Below, in pieces: positions 1 through 5,662 of a DNA stretch of 8,641 bases. A model generated the notes under the pieces. That model was not told the origin of the DNA. It did not search any database and saw nothing but the letters and a program-made list of their open reading frames with translations. The stretch lies in assembly GCA_020446665.1 (NCBI GenBank), contig JAGREF010000136.1:1-8641 (forward strand), in the 5' to 3' direction. Numbering within the stretch: the first letter of the stretch is position 1; every line of letters starts with the position of its first letter. A program made the position numbers and the translations under genes. This DNA comes from Sphingomonadaceae bacterium. Its GTDB lineage: Bacteria > Pseudomonadota > Alphaproteobacteria > Sphingomonadales > Sphingomonadaceae.

Positions 1-35
1 GCGCCTTACTTGGGAAATGTGGGTACAAGGCAATT

Positions 36-818
36 ATGGGTCATCTTTTCATCTTCGGGCTAGGCTATACCGCGCAAAGGATTGCCGAAAAGCTGCGCGC
101 GGCAGGCTGGCGGATCGACGCGACAGGCAGCGCGGGCAATCTGGATTTCGACGATTTCGAGCGGGTGCGGTCCATGCTCGATCATTGTACCCATGTGCTG
201 TCCTCGGTCCCGCCGGAGAATGTCACTGGCGGAGACGACGTGCTGATGACCTATGGCGGAAGACTGGCGGCCGGCGGCAAATGGCTCGGCTATCTCTCTT
301 CCACTGGCGTTTATGGAGATACTGGCGGCGCATGGGTCGATGAAAGCGCACCGGTCGGTACCGGCCGCCGCACGGCCCGAAGCGCAGCTGATCGGCGCTG
401 GCTGGAACTGGGCGCACGCGTCTTTCGCTTGCCCGGCATTTACGGCCCCGGTCGCAGCCCGCTGGACAGGGTCCGCAGCGGCAAGGCGCATCGGATCGAC
501 CAGCCAGGGCAGGTCTTCAGCCGGGTTCATGTGGACGACATTGCCAGCGGAGTGATCGCCGGGCTGGATGCGCCGCCCGGTGCCTATAACCTCGCCGATG
601 ACCTGCCCTGCAGCCAGAACGCCGTGATCGAGGAAGCCTGCCGTCTGCTGGGCAGCCCGCCCCCGCCGCTCCAGACCATGGAGGAAGCCGGGCTCAGTCC
701 CATGGCGCGCGGCTTCTATGCCGAGAACCGCCGGGTTGCGAACGGTAAGGCCAAGCGCGTGCTCGGCTGGCAGCCTGCCTACCCGACCTATCGTGAAGGC
801 TTGCGGGCGCTGCTCTAG
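36..818 (+). CDS. Atypical SDR-family NAD(P)-binding epimerase/dehydratase-like protein
   Basis: The 260-residue product has a Rossmann fold of the NAD-dependent epimerase/dehydratase superfamily, in the YeeZ-like atypical SDR group. The N-terminus carries a dinucleotide-binding loop (FGLGYTAQ, residues 7-14) after a short hydrophobic strand. YLSSTGVYGDTGG (residues 87-99) is the strand and active-site region with Ser/Thr and Tyr93. The usual YxxxK lysine is not four residues after this tyrosine, as in other atypical members. RLPGIYGPGR (131-140) and VHVDDIASG (164-172) are typical later motifs of the family. The start at 36 has AAGG at 27-30 as ribosome binding site. The substrate cannot be read from sequence. 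No signal peptide is seen, so it should be cytosolic. Its stop codon overlaps that of the convergent transporter gene. Confidence is high for the family and low for the reaction. Confidence 0.9.
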   Translation: MGHLFIFGLGYTAQRIAEKLRAAGWRIDATGSAGNLDFDDFERVRSMLDHCTHVLSSVPPENVTGGDDVLMTYGGRLAAGGKWLGYLSSTGVYGDTGGAWVDESAPVGTGRRTARSAADRRWLELGARVFRLPGIYGPGRSPLDRVRSGKAHRIDQPGQVFSRVHVDDIASGVIAGLDAPPGAYNLADDLPCSQNAVIEEACRLLGSPPPPLQTMEEAGLSPMARGFYAENRRVANGKAKRVLGWQPAYPTYREGLRALL

Positions 819-1735
819 CCCTCCAGCTTCACCTGCCTTGCGCGCAGCGCCACCATCAGGCCGATCATGGCCAGCACTGCGCCCGCGGTGGCGAGCGGGG
901 TCCAGCGATAACCTTCCATCAGGGTCGAAATGACCATCGCGACCACCACCACCAGCACGCCATTATAGGCCGCCCGGCCAGCGCCCAATTCTCGCACCAG
1001 CCCGTAATAGATCGGGAAGGTCACGATCGACCCGGCAAAGGCCAGCCAGGCAGTGCCCAGCCAGAATTGCGAGGCAGCAGGGAAGACCGGCGGCCCGGCC
1101 AGCGCAAAGGCAAGCGCCGCATCCATCGCCGTGCCATAGAGCATGGCCCAGCCCAGCAAGCTCACCAGCGGAACCCCCCGCCCGGCCGGCCCGGCCTGAA
1201 TCACATTGGCGACCGAGGCAGTCAGCATCGCAATCAGCGCCAGCACTGTGCCCAGCGCAACATTGCCGCCCAGCGGCGCAACCCGCGCTTCATTCACCAG
1301 CAGCAGGCAAATCCCCGCCAGCGCAATCGCGCTGCCCAGTACGAAGCGCCCGGTGATCTCCTGCCCCAGCAACAGGCGCCCCAATATCGCATTGGGCACC
1401 AGCATCATGCCGATCATCAGCGCAACAATGCCTGAGGTCAGGTGCAGCTCTGCCAGATAGACAAAGGTGAAATTCCCGCAAAACTGGAACAGCCCCATCG
1501 CCAGCGCCAGCCAATGTGCGCGGCGCGGCATGGCGAGCGAATGCCGCATCACCAGCGCCAGCGCGAACATTGCCGGGGTGGCCAGAGCAAAGCGATAGGC
1601 AACCGCCCAATGGGGTGACACTTCCCCGATCTGCCCGGTGATGACGAACCAGGTCGAACCCCAGATCAGCGCCACCAGCAGGAAGGGAAAGGCCACGCGC
1701 GGCCGCAGCAGCGCATGCGGGGGAAGCTCGCTCAT
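815..1735 (-). CDS. EamA/DMT-family inner-membrane transporter
   Basis: The 306-residue product is almost entirely hydrophobic, with about ten membrane helices arranged as two EamA repeats (roughly residues 16-148 and 160-297). This is the normal size and layout of the drug/metabolite transporter superfamily. The first helix carries the family-typical ALIWGSTWFVI (22-32), and NGVLVVVVAMV (258-268) marks the late helix of the second repeat. The family includes exporters of amino acids and other metabolites such as RhtA. The start codon overlaps the stop of the upstream threonine aldolase-like gene by four bases (ATGA). A strong GGAGG sits three bases before it (1739-1743), inside the end of that gene. 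Linked translation suggests export of an amino acid or a product of the aldolase, but the substrate is an inference. Confidence 0.92.
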   Translation of the reverse strand: MSELPPHALLRPRVAFPFLLVALIWGSTWFVITGQIGEVSPHWAVAYRFALATPAMFALALVMRHSLAMPRRAHWLALAMGLFQFCGNFTFVYLAELHLTSGIVALMIGMMLVPNAILGRLLLGQEITGRFVLGSAIALAGICLLLVNEARVAPLGGNVALGTVLALIAMLTASVANVIQAGPAGRGVPLVSLLGWAMLYGTAMDAALAFALAGPPVFPAASQFWLGTAWLAFAGSIVTFPIYYGLVRELGAGRAAYNGVLVVVVAMVISTLMEGYRWTPLATAGAVLAMIGLMVALRARQVKLEG

Positions 1736-2736
1736 AAGCCTCCGATGGCCCGCGCCAGCGCCTGCGCATCCTCGGCCCGGCTGTTCCAGGCGGTGACAAA
1801 GCGCGCAGCCCCTTCGCCCCAGTCGTAGAAGCTGAAACCTTGCGCCCGCAAAGCCTCCCGCTCCTGCGCGGTGCAGGCCATGAACACTTCATTCGCTTGC
1901 ACCGGATGCAGCAACCGCTCTGCACAGGCAGAGGCAATCTCGGCAGCAGCAGCATTGGCGGCGGCGGCATTGTGCAGCCAGATATCCTTCTCCAGCATGG
2001 CAAGGATCTGCGCCGCGAGATAGCGCCCCTTGCTCTGCAGATGCCCGGCCCGCTTGCGGCGATAGCGGGCGACATCGGCGAGCGAGGGATCAAAGAACAC
2101 GATCGCTTCCGCGCTCATCCCGCCATTCTTCACAAAGCCGAAGCTGAGCGCATCGACCGGCCCGGCCACTTCTGCCGGCGGGCGATTGGCGAAGGCGACG
2201 GCATTGGCAAAGCGCGCCCCGTCCATGTGGAAGGCGAGGCCCCGCCGCCCGCATTCCGCATCCAGCGCGGCCAGTTCGCCGGGCGTATAGATGCAGCCAT
2301 ATTCGCTCGCCTGCGTGATGGAGAGCGCATGCGGCTGCACCTGATGCACATCATCGCGGATCGGATCGAGCGTGGCAGCCAGCGTGGCGGGCGTCACCTT
2401 GGCATGATCGCCCTCACACAGCAGCAGCTTGGCCCCGTGGAGATAGAAGCCCGGCGCGCCGCCTTCATCCATCTCGATATGCGCTTCACGATGGCAGGCG
2501 ACCCCGCCATGCGGCGGCACCATGGTGGACAGCGCCAGGCAATTGGCCGCCGTGCCCGTGGCCACCCACAGCACGGCCACTTCCCGCCCGAACAGTATCG
2601 CCATGGCATCATCCAGCGCGGCAGAGGCGCGATCCCCGTCATAGGGGGCATCCACGGCATCGACGTCCTTCATCGCCTGCCAGACGGCGGGATGGACAGC
2701 GGCGGCATTGTCAGACAGGAATTGCATGGCGCGCAT
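1732..2736 (-). CDS. Threonine aldolase-like PLP-dependent beta-eliminating lyase
   Basis: The 334-residue product matches the low-specificity L-threonine aldolase family, fold-type I PLP enzymes that cleave threonine or allo-threonine to glycine and acetaldehyde. Visible landmarks are the N-terminal QFLSDN (5-10), ATGTAAN (59-65, phosphate-binding region), EAHIEMDEGGAPG (84-96, with His86 expected to stack on PLP), and HMDGARFANA (170-179, Asp172 pairing with the pyridine nitrogen). FVKNGGMSAEA (201-211) carries Lys203 as the probable Schiff-base lysine. All key residues appear present and the length is normal. The exact start is uncertain: an ATG at 2727 gives MQFLSDN, typical of relatives, and neither start has a clear ribosome binding site. 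It is the first gene of a two-gene unit with the downstream DMT transporter. Only 31 bases separate it from the divergent GNAT-like gene. Confidence 0.9.
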   Translation of the reverse strand: MRAMQFLSDNAAAVHPAVWQAMKDVDAVDAPYDGDRASAALDDAMAILFGREVAVLWVATGTAANCLALSTMVPPHGGVACHREAHIEMDEGGAPGFYLHGAKLLLCEGDHAKVTPATLAATLDPIRDDVHQVQPHALSITQASEYGCIYTPGELAALDAECGRRGLAFHMDGARFANAVAFANRPPAEVAGPVDALSFGFVKNGGMSAEAIVFFDPSLADVARYRRKRAGHLQSKGRYLAAQILAMLEKDIWLHNAAAANAAAAEIASACAERLLHPVQANEVFMACTAQEREALRAQGFSFYDWGEGAARFVTAWNSRAEDAQALARAIGGL

Positions 2737-2767
2737 TTAGTCACACAATAGCCCGAGGCCAAGCAGC

Positions 2768-3064
2768 ATGAGCATCGACGGAATCCACATCACTCGCGAG
2801 GATGAAGGCAATCACGGCAAATATATCGCCACCCTGCCCGGCACCAGCGCCAGGGGGCGGCTGATCTGGGTGCTGAAAGACGGCGCCAGAGTGGCACGCA
2901 GCACGCAAGTGCCCAAGGAAATCGGCGGCCGCGGCGTGGCGGGGGCTCTGGTCAAGGCGCTGGTGGCCGATGCGGAAGAACAGGGCTTCAAGATCGTGCC
3001 CGCCTGTTCCTATGTCGAGGTCGCCTTTGACCGGCACAAGGAATGGGCCCATTTGCGGGCATAA
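2768..3064 (+). CDS. Small GNAT-like N-acetyltransferase (YjdJ/COG2388 type)
   Basis: The 98-residue product fits the small Gcn5-related N-acetyltransferase-like family (COG2388, YjdJ-like), which is a minimal GNAT core of about 90-100 residues. The acetyl-CoA pyrophosphate loop is seen as GGRGVAGALVKAL (53-65). It is followed by a helix and the family-typical end IVPACSYVEVAFDRHKEWAHL (76-96; key positions Cys80, His90, Trp93). The N-terminal half forms the expected strands. Acetyl acceptors of this family are mostly unknown and none is claimed here. GAGG lies about nine bases before the ATG. The gene is divergent from the aldolase gene with a very short spacer, so its promoter must overlap the aldolase 5' end or be very compact. 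No signal peptide is seen. Confidence 0.87.
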   Translation: MSIDGIHITREDEGNHGKYIATLPGTSARGRLIWVLKDGARVARSTQVPKEIGGRGVAGALVKALVADAEEQGFKIVPACSYVEVAFDRHKEWAHLRA

Positions 3065-3136
3065 CAGTTGCATTTGGCGCAAGTTGAACAAACACATTCT
3101 GGCAAGCGCCCCCGGACAAACCTGTCCATAGGGCGC

Positions 3137-3167
3137 AAAAACGCGAAAGCCCTGCACTGGGCAGGGC
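3137..3167 (-). terminator. Orphan intrinsic terminator read on the minus strand
   Basis: GCCCTGC (3149-3155) and GCAGGGC (3161-3167) form a perfect 7-base stem with a 5-base loop. Read on the minus strand, it is followed by TTT, CGCG and TTTTT, the arrangement of a Rho-independent terminator. No minus-strand gene is recognisable upstream of it. The nine bases just before the hairpin on that strand read CTCCGACCA, like a tRNA 3' end. Confidence 0.45.
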
Positions 3168-3300
3168 CTGGTCGGAGGGGCTTCACAAGGGTCAAAGAAC
3201 ACAGCGAGCATAGCAGGCGCGGGGGCTGTAGGAAAATGCTCCGCGCAAAGCTGCGCCACCCGAACCTCTCCGCCCGATTTCGTTGCGTTCTGCACCAATA

Positions 3301-3309
3301 GTATGATAC
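3301..3309 (+). promoter_or_regulatory. Candidate operator of the parDE operon
   Basis: GTATGATAC is a perfect inverted repeat of four bases around a central G. It contains TATGAT (3302-3307), a good match to a -10 box, about 20 bases before the parD ribosome binding site. Ribbon-helix-helix antitoxins such as ParD bind short inverted repeats at their own promoter and repress it with the toxin. An operator overlapping the -10 box is what such autoregulation would need. No strong -35 box is seen; TTTCGT at 3278-3283 is a weak candidate. This is inference from position and symmetry. Confidence 0.4.
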
Positions 3310-3318
3310 GGGTGTGGC

Positions 3319-3323
3319 AGGAG
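3319..3323 (+). promoter_or_regulatory. parD: Ribosome binding site fixing the parD start
   Basis: AGGAG lies six bases before the ATG at 3330 and decides between that start and an in-frame ATG at 3303. The upstream ATG would add nine residues that do not look like the family and would lie inside the candidate promoter. Confidence 0.75.
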
Positions 3324-3329
3324 CGAAAC

Positions 3330-3584
3330 ATGGCAACAGTCAGAAAAACCATCACGCTAAGCGACCATCAGGACGCATGGATCAAGGCGCAGATTGCGCG
3401 CGGGGCCTTCACCAATGACAGCGAATATATCCGCGACCTCGTGCGGCGAGACCAGGAAGGGCAGAACAAGCTGTCTGACCTGAAACAGATGATCGCCGAA
3501 GGTCTGGAAAGCGGAGTGAGCAATTTGACGCTCGACGCGATATGGGCATCTGCGGAAGATCGCAGTCGCTCCCGTGAGGCCTGA
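3330..3584 (+). CDS. parD: ParD-type antitoxin (ribbon-helix-helix)
   Basis: The 84-residue product is the antitoxin of a type II toxin-antitoxin pair. Residues 3-10 (TVRKTITL) form the DNA-binding beta strand. They are followed by the two helices of the ribbon-helix-helix fold, with the signature GAFTNDSEYIRDLVRRD (25-41). The C-terminal part, including SGVSNLTLDAIW (residues about 62-73), is the region that in ParD proteins wraps and neutralises ParE. The start at 3330 is chosen because of AGGAG at 3319-3323. The length is typical. The reading frame overlaps the toxin start by 11 bases, the standard antitoxin-first order. It is expected to dimerise and repress its own promoter, for which a short inverted repeat at 3301-3309 is the candidate operator. 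Confidence 0.93.
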   Translation: MATVRKTITLSDHQDAWIKAQIARGAFTNDSEYIRDLVRRDQEGQNKLSDLKQMIAEGLESGVSNLTLDAIWASAEDRSRSREA

Positions 3585-3867
3585 CCTGCGCATTAGCAGA
3601 CAGGCGGCGAACGACCTTGGCACTATAGCGGATTACACGATTGCCGAATTTGGCATCGAGCAGGCGCGAAAATACCGTGACCAGTTGCAGGCGTGCTTCG
3701 CTTCCCTGCTAGACAATCCGTATCTTGGCCGATCTGCGGAAGAGATTGCCCCCCGGCTTCGCCGCATCAGGCAGCAAGCCCATGTGATCTTCTACGTGCC
3801 GACCGCCAACGACATTCTGATCGTGCGGGTACTGCATCACAGCATGGATTTTGAACGGCATCTATGA
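3574..3867 (+). CDS. parE: ParE-type toxin (RelE/ParE superfamily)
   Basis: The 97-residue product matches ParE toxins, whose characterised members poison DNA gyrase; other members of the superfamily act on mRNA. Visible family positions include RISRQAANDLGTIADYT (6-22), FGIEQARKYRDQL (26-38), DNPYLGRSAEEI (47-58), RLRRIRQQAHVIFY (61-74) and IVRVLHHSMDFERHL (83-97). The C-terminal RVLHxxMD block is the family hallmark, and nothing is missing, so the toxin looks intact. The start is GTG at 3574, overlapping the end of parD by 11 bases, with no strong ribosome binding site of its own. Translation is therefore probably coupled to that of the antitoxin, which keeps the antitoxin in excess. A REP-like hairpin begins 34 bases after the stop and may bound the transcript. 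Gyrase as target is a family inference. Confidence 0.93.
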   Translation: MRPDLRISRQAANDLGTIADYTIAEFGIEQARKYRDQLQACFASLLDNPYLGRSAEEIAPRLRRIRQQAHVIFYVPTANDILIVRVLHHSMDFERHL

Positions 3868-3901
3868 TGCGCAGGCCGGGGAAATACGGCCATCCCCCTT
3901 C

Positions 3902-3933
3902 CGTCATCCCGGCCTTGAGCCGGGATCCCGCTT
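3902..3933 (+). repeat. REP-like palindromic repeat, copy 1
   Basis: The element runs from CGTCA to CGCTT. It contains an 8-base perfect stem, ATCCCGGC (3906-3913) and GCCGGGAT (3919-3926), closed by the loop CTTGA, and then a TCCCGCTT tail shared with copy 2. Palindromes of this style are dispersed in many alphaproteobacterial genomes. It lies 34 bases after the parE stop and may help end the transcript. Confidence 0.8.
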
Positions 3934-3948
3934 TTCTTCGCGCAAACA

Positions 3949-4042
3949 GGTGCATTTCGGCGATGCCTCAATGCACCCTATATCGACCCACGCAAGTTTC
4001 CGGACATTTCCTTAGAGTGCATTGAGCAGAGCGAAATGCGCC
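3949..4042. repeat. Pair of inverted, self-complementary repeats
   Basis: The left arm (3949-3976) and the reverse complement of the right arm (4017-4042) share GG(T/C)GCATTTCG at one end and CTCAATGCAC at the other, differing mainly in the middle. Each arm also folds on itself: GTGCATT/AATGCAC in the left, and GTGCATT/AATGCGC in the right with one wobble pair. The unit can therefore form two small hairpins or one large one with a 40-base spacer. Its function is unknown. Confidence 0.65.
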
Positions 4043-4675
4043 TAGGGGATGGGCGCGGGTTACTTGTTGATAAAAACCTACGAAAAATCGAATCAAACCG
4101 GAGCCCTCACTCCGCGCAAAACTCAATGTTTTCGCTAAAATGGCTCACAGGCAGCGACAATAATGGGAAATCTAGTAGGCCACAGGATGGCACCGCTGGC
4201 GGTTTTCAAGACTGTTTGAATTTGACCTGACCGACCGTGACGCGCAAAGTGAATGACAGGGGACGGTAAGTGCTCTCATTTAGACCTTGTGGAAGGGTCT
4301 GACTGCTTACACGGCTCGACCACTTGCGGTCCCCCAACCTCAGGTTTGGCGCCAAAGGCTGTTGTCACGTTCACACTTTGGGTCAGGCCTAACTCTCAAG
4401 CAAGGCTGTTATTGACTAATCCACGAGCGAACCGCGCCGGACCGAAGCGCATTGCCCTTCAGTAGCGCAGCGACTCAAGGGGAAAGCTAAAGTCGCTGTG
4501 TGCGCAACCCCCCAAATCGAAACTGTGAAGAATAATTTGGTGATTGAAACAATCGAATATCAACTAGGCAGCGTGGCCAAGTTCCCCCGTGAACAATTCG
4601 CCTTTATTCGGAAACAAACGAAACGGCTTTAATGGCAGGAATATCGTGGAGAGCTGCCCCTACCAAACCACACCC

Positions 4676-4707
4676 CGTCACCCCGGGCTTGACCCGGGGT
4701 CCCGCTT
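4676..4707 (+). repeat. REP-like palindromic repeat, copy 2 (left flank of the GIY-YIG gene)
   Basis: It has the same layout as copy 1. The 8-base stem is ACCCCGGG (4680-4687) and CCCGGGGT (4693-4700), the loop CTTGA is identical, and the tail is CCCGCTT. The stem differs from copy 1 at two base pairs, changed on both sides so pairing is kept. It ends 16 bases before the nuclease start codon. Confidence 0.85.
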
Positions 4708-4723
4708 CCCTTGAAGTGCTGCC

Positions 4724-5023
4724 ATGGATCGCAAGAGCAAGGGTGGCTGGGTGTACATCATGGCCGACCGCTATCGCGGGACAATCTATGTCGGCGTGAC
4801 GTCCGATCTTGCCACTCGCATCTTCCAGCACCGTCAGGGCAGCGGTTCGGATTTCTGCGCGCGCTATGGCTTGCATCGCCTTGTCTGGGCAGAGCAAGGC
4901 GATTCCATCGAAGACTGCATCGCGCATGAAAAGCGGATCAAACGCTGGCGCCGGGAATGGAAATTCGGCCTGATCGAACGCGCCAATCCCGACTGGTCTG
5001 ATCTCTATGATTTGCTCAATTGA
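4724..5023 (+). CDS. GIY-YIG nuclease family protein
   Basis: The 99-residue product is a single-domain GIY-YIG endonuclease of the short bacterial type (COG2827-like). The two half-motifs appear as WVYIM (9-13) and YVGVTS (22-27). Arg32 in LATRIFQHRQG (29-39) is the expected catalytic arginine, and Glu69 in HEKRIKRW (68-75) the metal-binding glutamate. The C-terminal block RREWKFGLIE...NPDWSDLY (76-95) is typical of these lone nucleases. All key residues seem present, so an active nuclease is likely. Proteins of this group have no settled role. The start at 4724 has GAAG (4713-4716) eight bases upstream. The gene stands alone, enclosed by REP-like repeats in opposite orientation (4676-4707 and 5045-5077), and its stop codon lies within a perfect 16-base palindrome. 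It may act on structured DNA such as these palindromes, but that is inference. Confidence 0.92.
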   Translation: MDRKSKGGWVYIMADRYRGTIYVGVTSDLATRIFQHRQGSGSDFCARYGLHRLVWAEQGDSIEDCIAHEKRIKRWRREWKFGLIERANPDWSDLYDLLN

Positions 5024-5027
5024 GCAA
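5012..5027. repeat. Perfect 16-base palindrome over the nuclease stop codon
   Basis: TTGCTCAATTGAGCAA equals its own reverse complement and covers the final codons and the TGA stop (5021-5023) of the GIY-YIG gene. A second overlapping palindrome, GCAAG-c-CTTGC, follows at 5024-5034. Possible roles are a protein-binding site or a short hairpin at the mRNA end. No U-run follows, so a standard terminator is unlikely. Confidence 0.7.
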
Positions 5028-5044
5028 GCCTTGCGCCGGAAGAA

Positions 5045-5077
5045 AAGCGGGACCCCGGCTCGGTGGCCGGGGTGACG
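5045..5077 (-). repeat. REP-like palindromic repeat, copy 3 (right flank, inverted)
   Basis: Read on the minus strand it runs CGTCA ... CCCGCTT like copies 1 and 2. The stem is ACCCCGGC (5052-5059) with GCCGGGGT (5066-5073). The loop and inner stem (5060-5065) differ from the CTTGA of the other copies. It begins 22 bases after the GIY-YIG stop, so with copy 2 it makes an inverted pair around the gene. Confidence 0.85.
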
Positions 5078-5200
5078 GGTGAGCTGGTGGTGACTGGAGA
5101 AAATGCCAGCTATCAATGCTCGCTTCGTTTATCCGCTACGGCCTGAATGTCGTGGGAAGCGGACATTGTAAATTGGGCACATGCAAACTATTCCTGCAGC

Positions 5201-5557
5201 ATGAAAATCTGGCCTGTGTTCTTGATTTTAGCTGGCGGGTCGCTTGCATTGTCAGCATGCGTCAAAGCCATTGGCCCGAGCCGGGCCACAATTACAGCGG
5301 TTCTAAATCAACAGGCTGAAGGTGATTTCTTTGCCTACCTCAGCTCGCAACCTTCAGATTCGGTAGTCGCTGGGCATATTGTTCCGGTCGAGCGCGTAAG
5401 CAACCTTGCATGCAACAATCATATTACAGGCACTCCCCGGACAATTGTAGAATGTCGTTACTTTTCGCACTCAGCATCTGGGCAGGTCCGGCACATCTCC
5501 ACCTTTGAGCTCGACGGGAAGGCGTGGCGATTGGTCGATGACAAAGAGGAAGATTGA
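5201..5557 (+). CDS. Hypothetical lipoprotein
   Basis: The 118-residue product is not from a family I recognise. It begins with a clear lipoprotein signal: Met-Lys, a hydrophobic stretch (residues 4-17), and the lipobox LSAC with the modified cysteine at position 20. The mature protein would be about 99 residues, anchored by lipid to the inner or outer membrane on the periplasmic side. It has two further cysteines (in NLACNN and VECRYF) that could form a disulfide, and an acidic C-terminus (DDKEED). An in-frame ATG at 5147 would add 18 residues ahead of the signal peptide, so 5201 is preferred, although neither start has a good ribosome binding site. The sequence is less GC-rich than the flanking operons, and the gene stands alone after the palindrome-flanked nuclease, which hints at horizontal origin. 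Confidence 0.72.
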   Translation: MKIWPVFLILAGGSLALSACVKAIGPSRATITAVLNQQAEGDFFAYLSSQPSDSVVAGHIVPVERVSNLACNNHITGTPRTIVECRYFSHSASGQVRHISTFELDGKAWRLVDDKEED

Positions 5558-5576
5558 CGATCAAATTGTCGACGTC

Positions 5577-5606
5577 AGCAGCCGGTTCGTTTCCGGAATG
5601 GCTGCT
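5577..5606 (+). terminator. Possible weak terminator after the lipoprotein gene
   Basis: AGCAGCC (5577-5583) and GGCTGCT (5600-5606) form a 7-base stem, followed by only three T residues counted with the last stem base. It lies 20 bases after the lipoprotein stop in the gap between converging genes. The short T-run makes efficient termination doubtful. Confidence 0.3.
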
Positions 5607-5662
5607 TTCGTAGTCAGAATACGAGCGAGCAGTCCTTCATTGGAGTCTTCGAATTGCCCCCC

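Larger units (their letters stand above)
3868..4723. other. Gene-poor spacer of about 850 bases, rich in short palindromes
   Basis: No reading frame here resembles a protein family. The two longest plus-strand frames (4036-4230 and 4253-4465) lack recognisable motifs and lie in sequence less GC-rich than the flanking genes. The minus strand has no sizeable frame before about 4604. The stretch holds two REP-like palindromes (3902-3933 and 4676-4707) and an inverted-repeat pair (3949-3976 with 4017-4042). It also holds AACCT-c-AGGTT (4336-4346), the 12-base palindrome TTTGGCGCCAAA (4345-4356), and an 8-base stem CAGCGACT/AGTCGCTG (4468-4475 with 4491-4498). It could be decayed DNA, a structured RNA or an accumulation site for palindromic repeats. 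Confidence 0.7.

Noticed and set aside
1840..2751. Plus-strand frame of 303 codons opposite the aldolase gene
   Set aside because: The aldolase on the other strand carries all catalytic motifs. This frame is an Arg/Gly/His-rich shadow.
2741..3355. Minus-strand frame of 204 codons opposite the GNAT-like gene
   Set aside because: It covers the GNAT-like gene, the terminator hairpin and the parD start. The translation is rich in Pro, Ala and Cys, as expected of a shadow in GC-rich DNA.
4036..4465. Two short plus-strand frames in the gene-poor region
   Set aside because: They have no recognisable motifs, no convincing ribosome binding sites and a composition unlike the neighbouring genes.
4604..5116. 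Long minus-strand frame (170 codons) across the GIY-YIG locus
   Set aside because: It is the antisense shadow of the nuclease gene and reads straight through both REP-like palindromes. No family motif is present.
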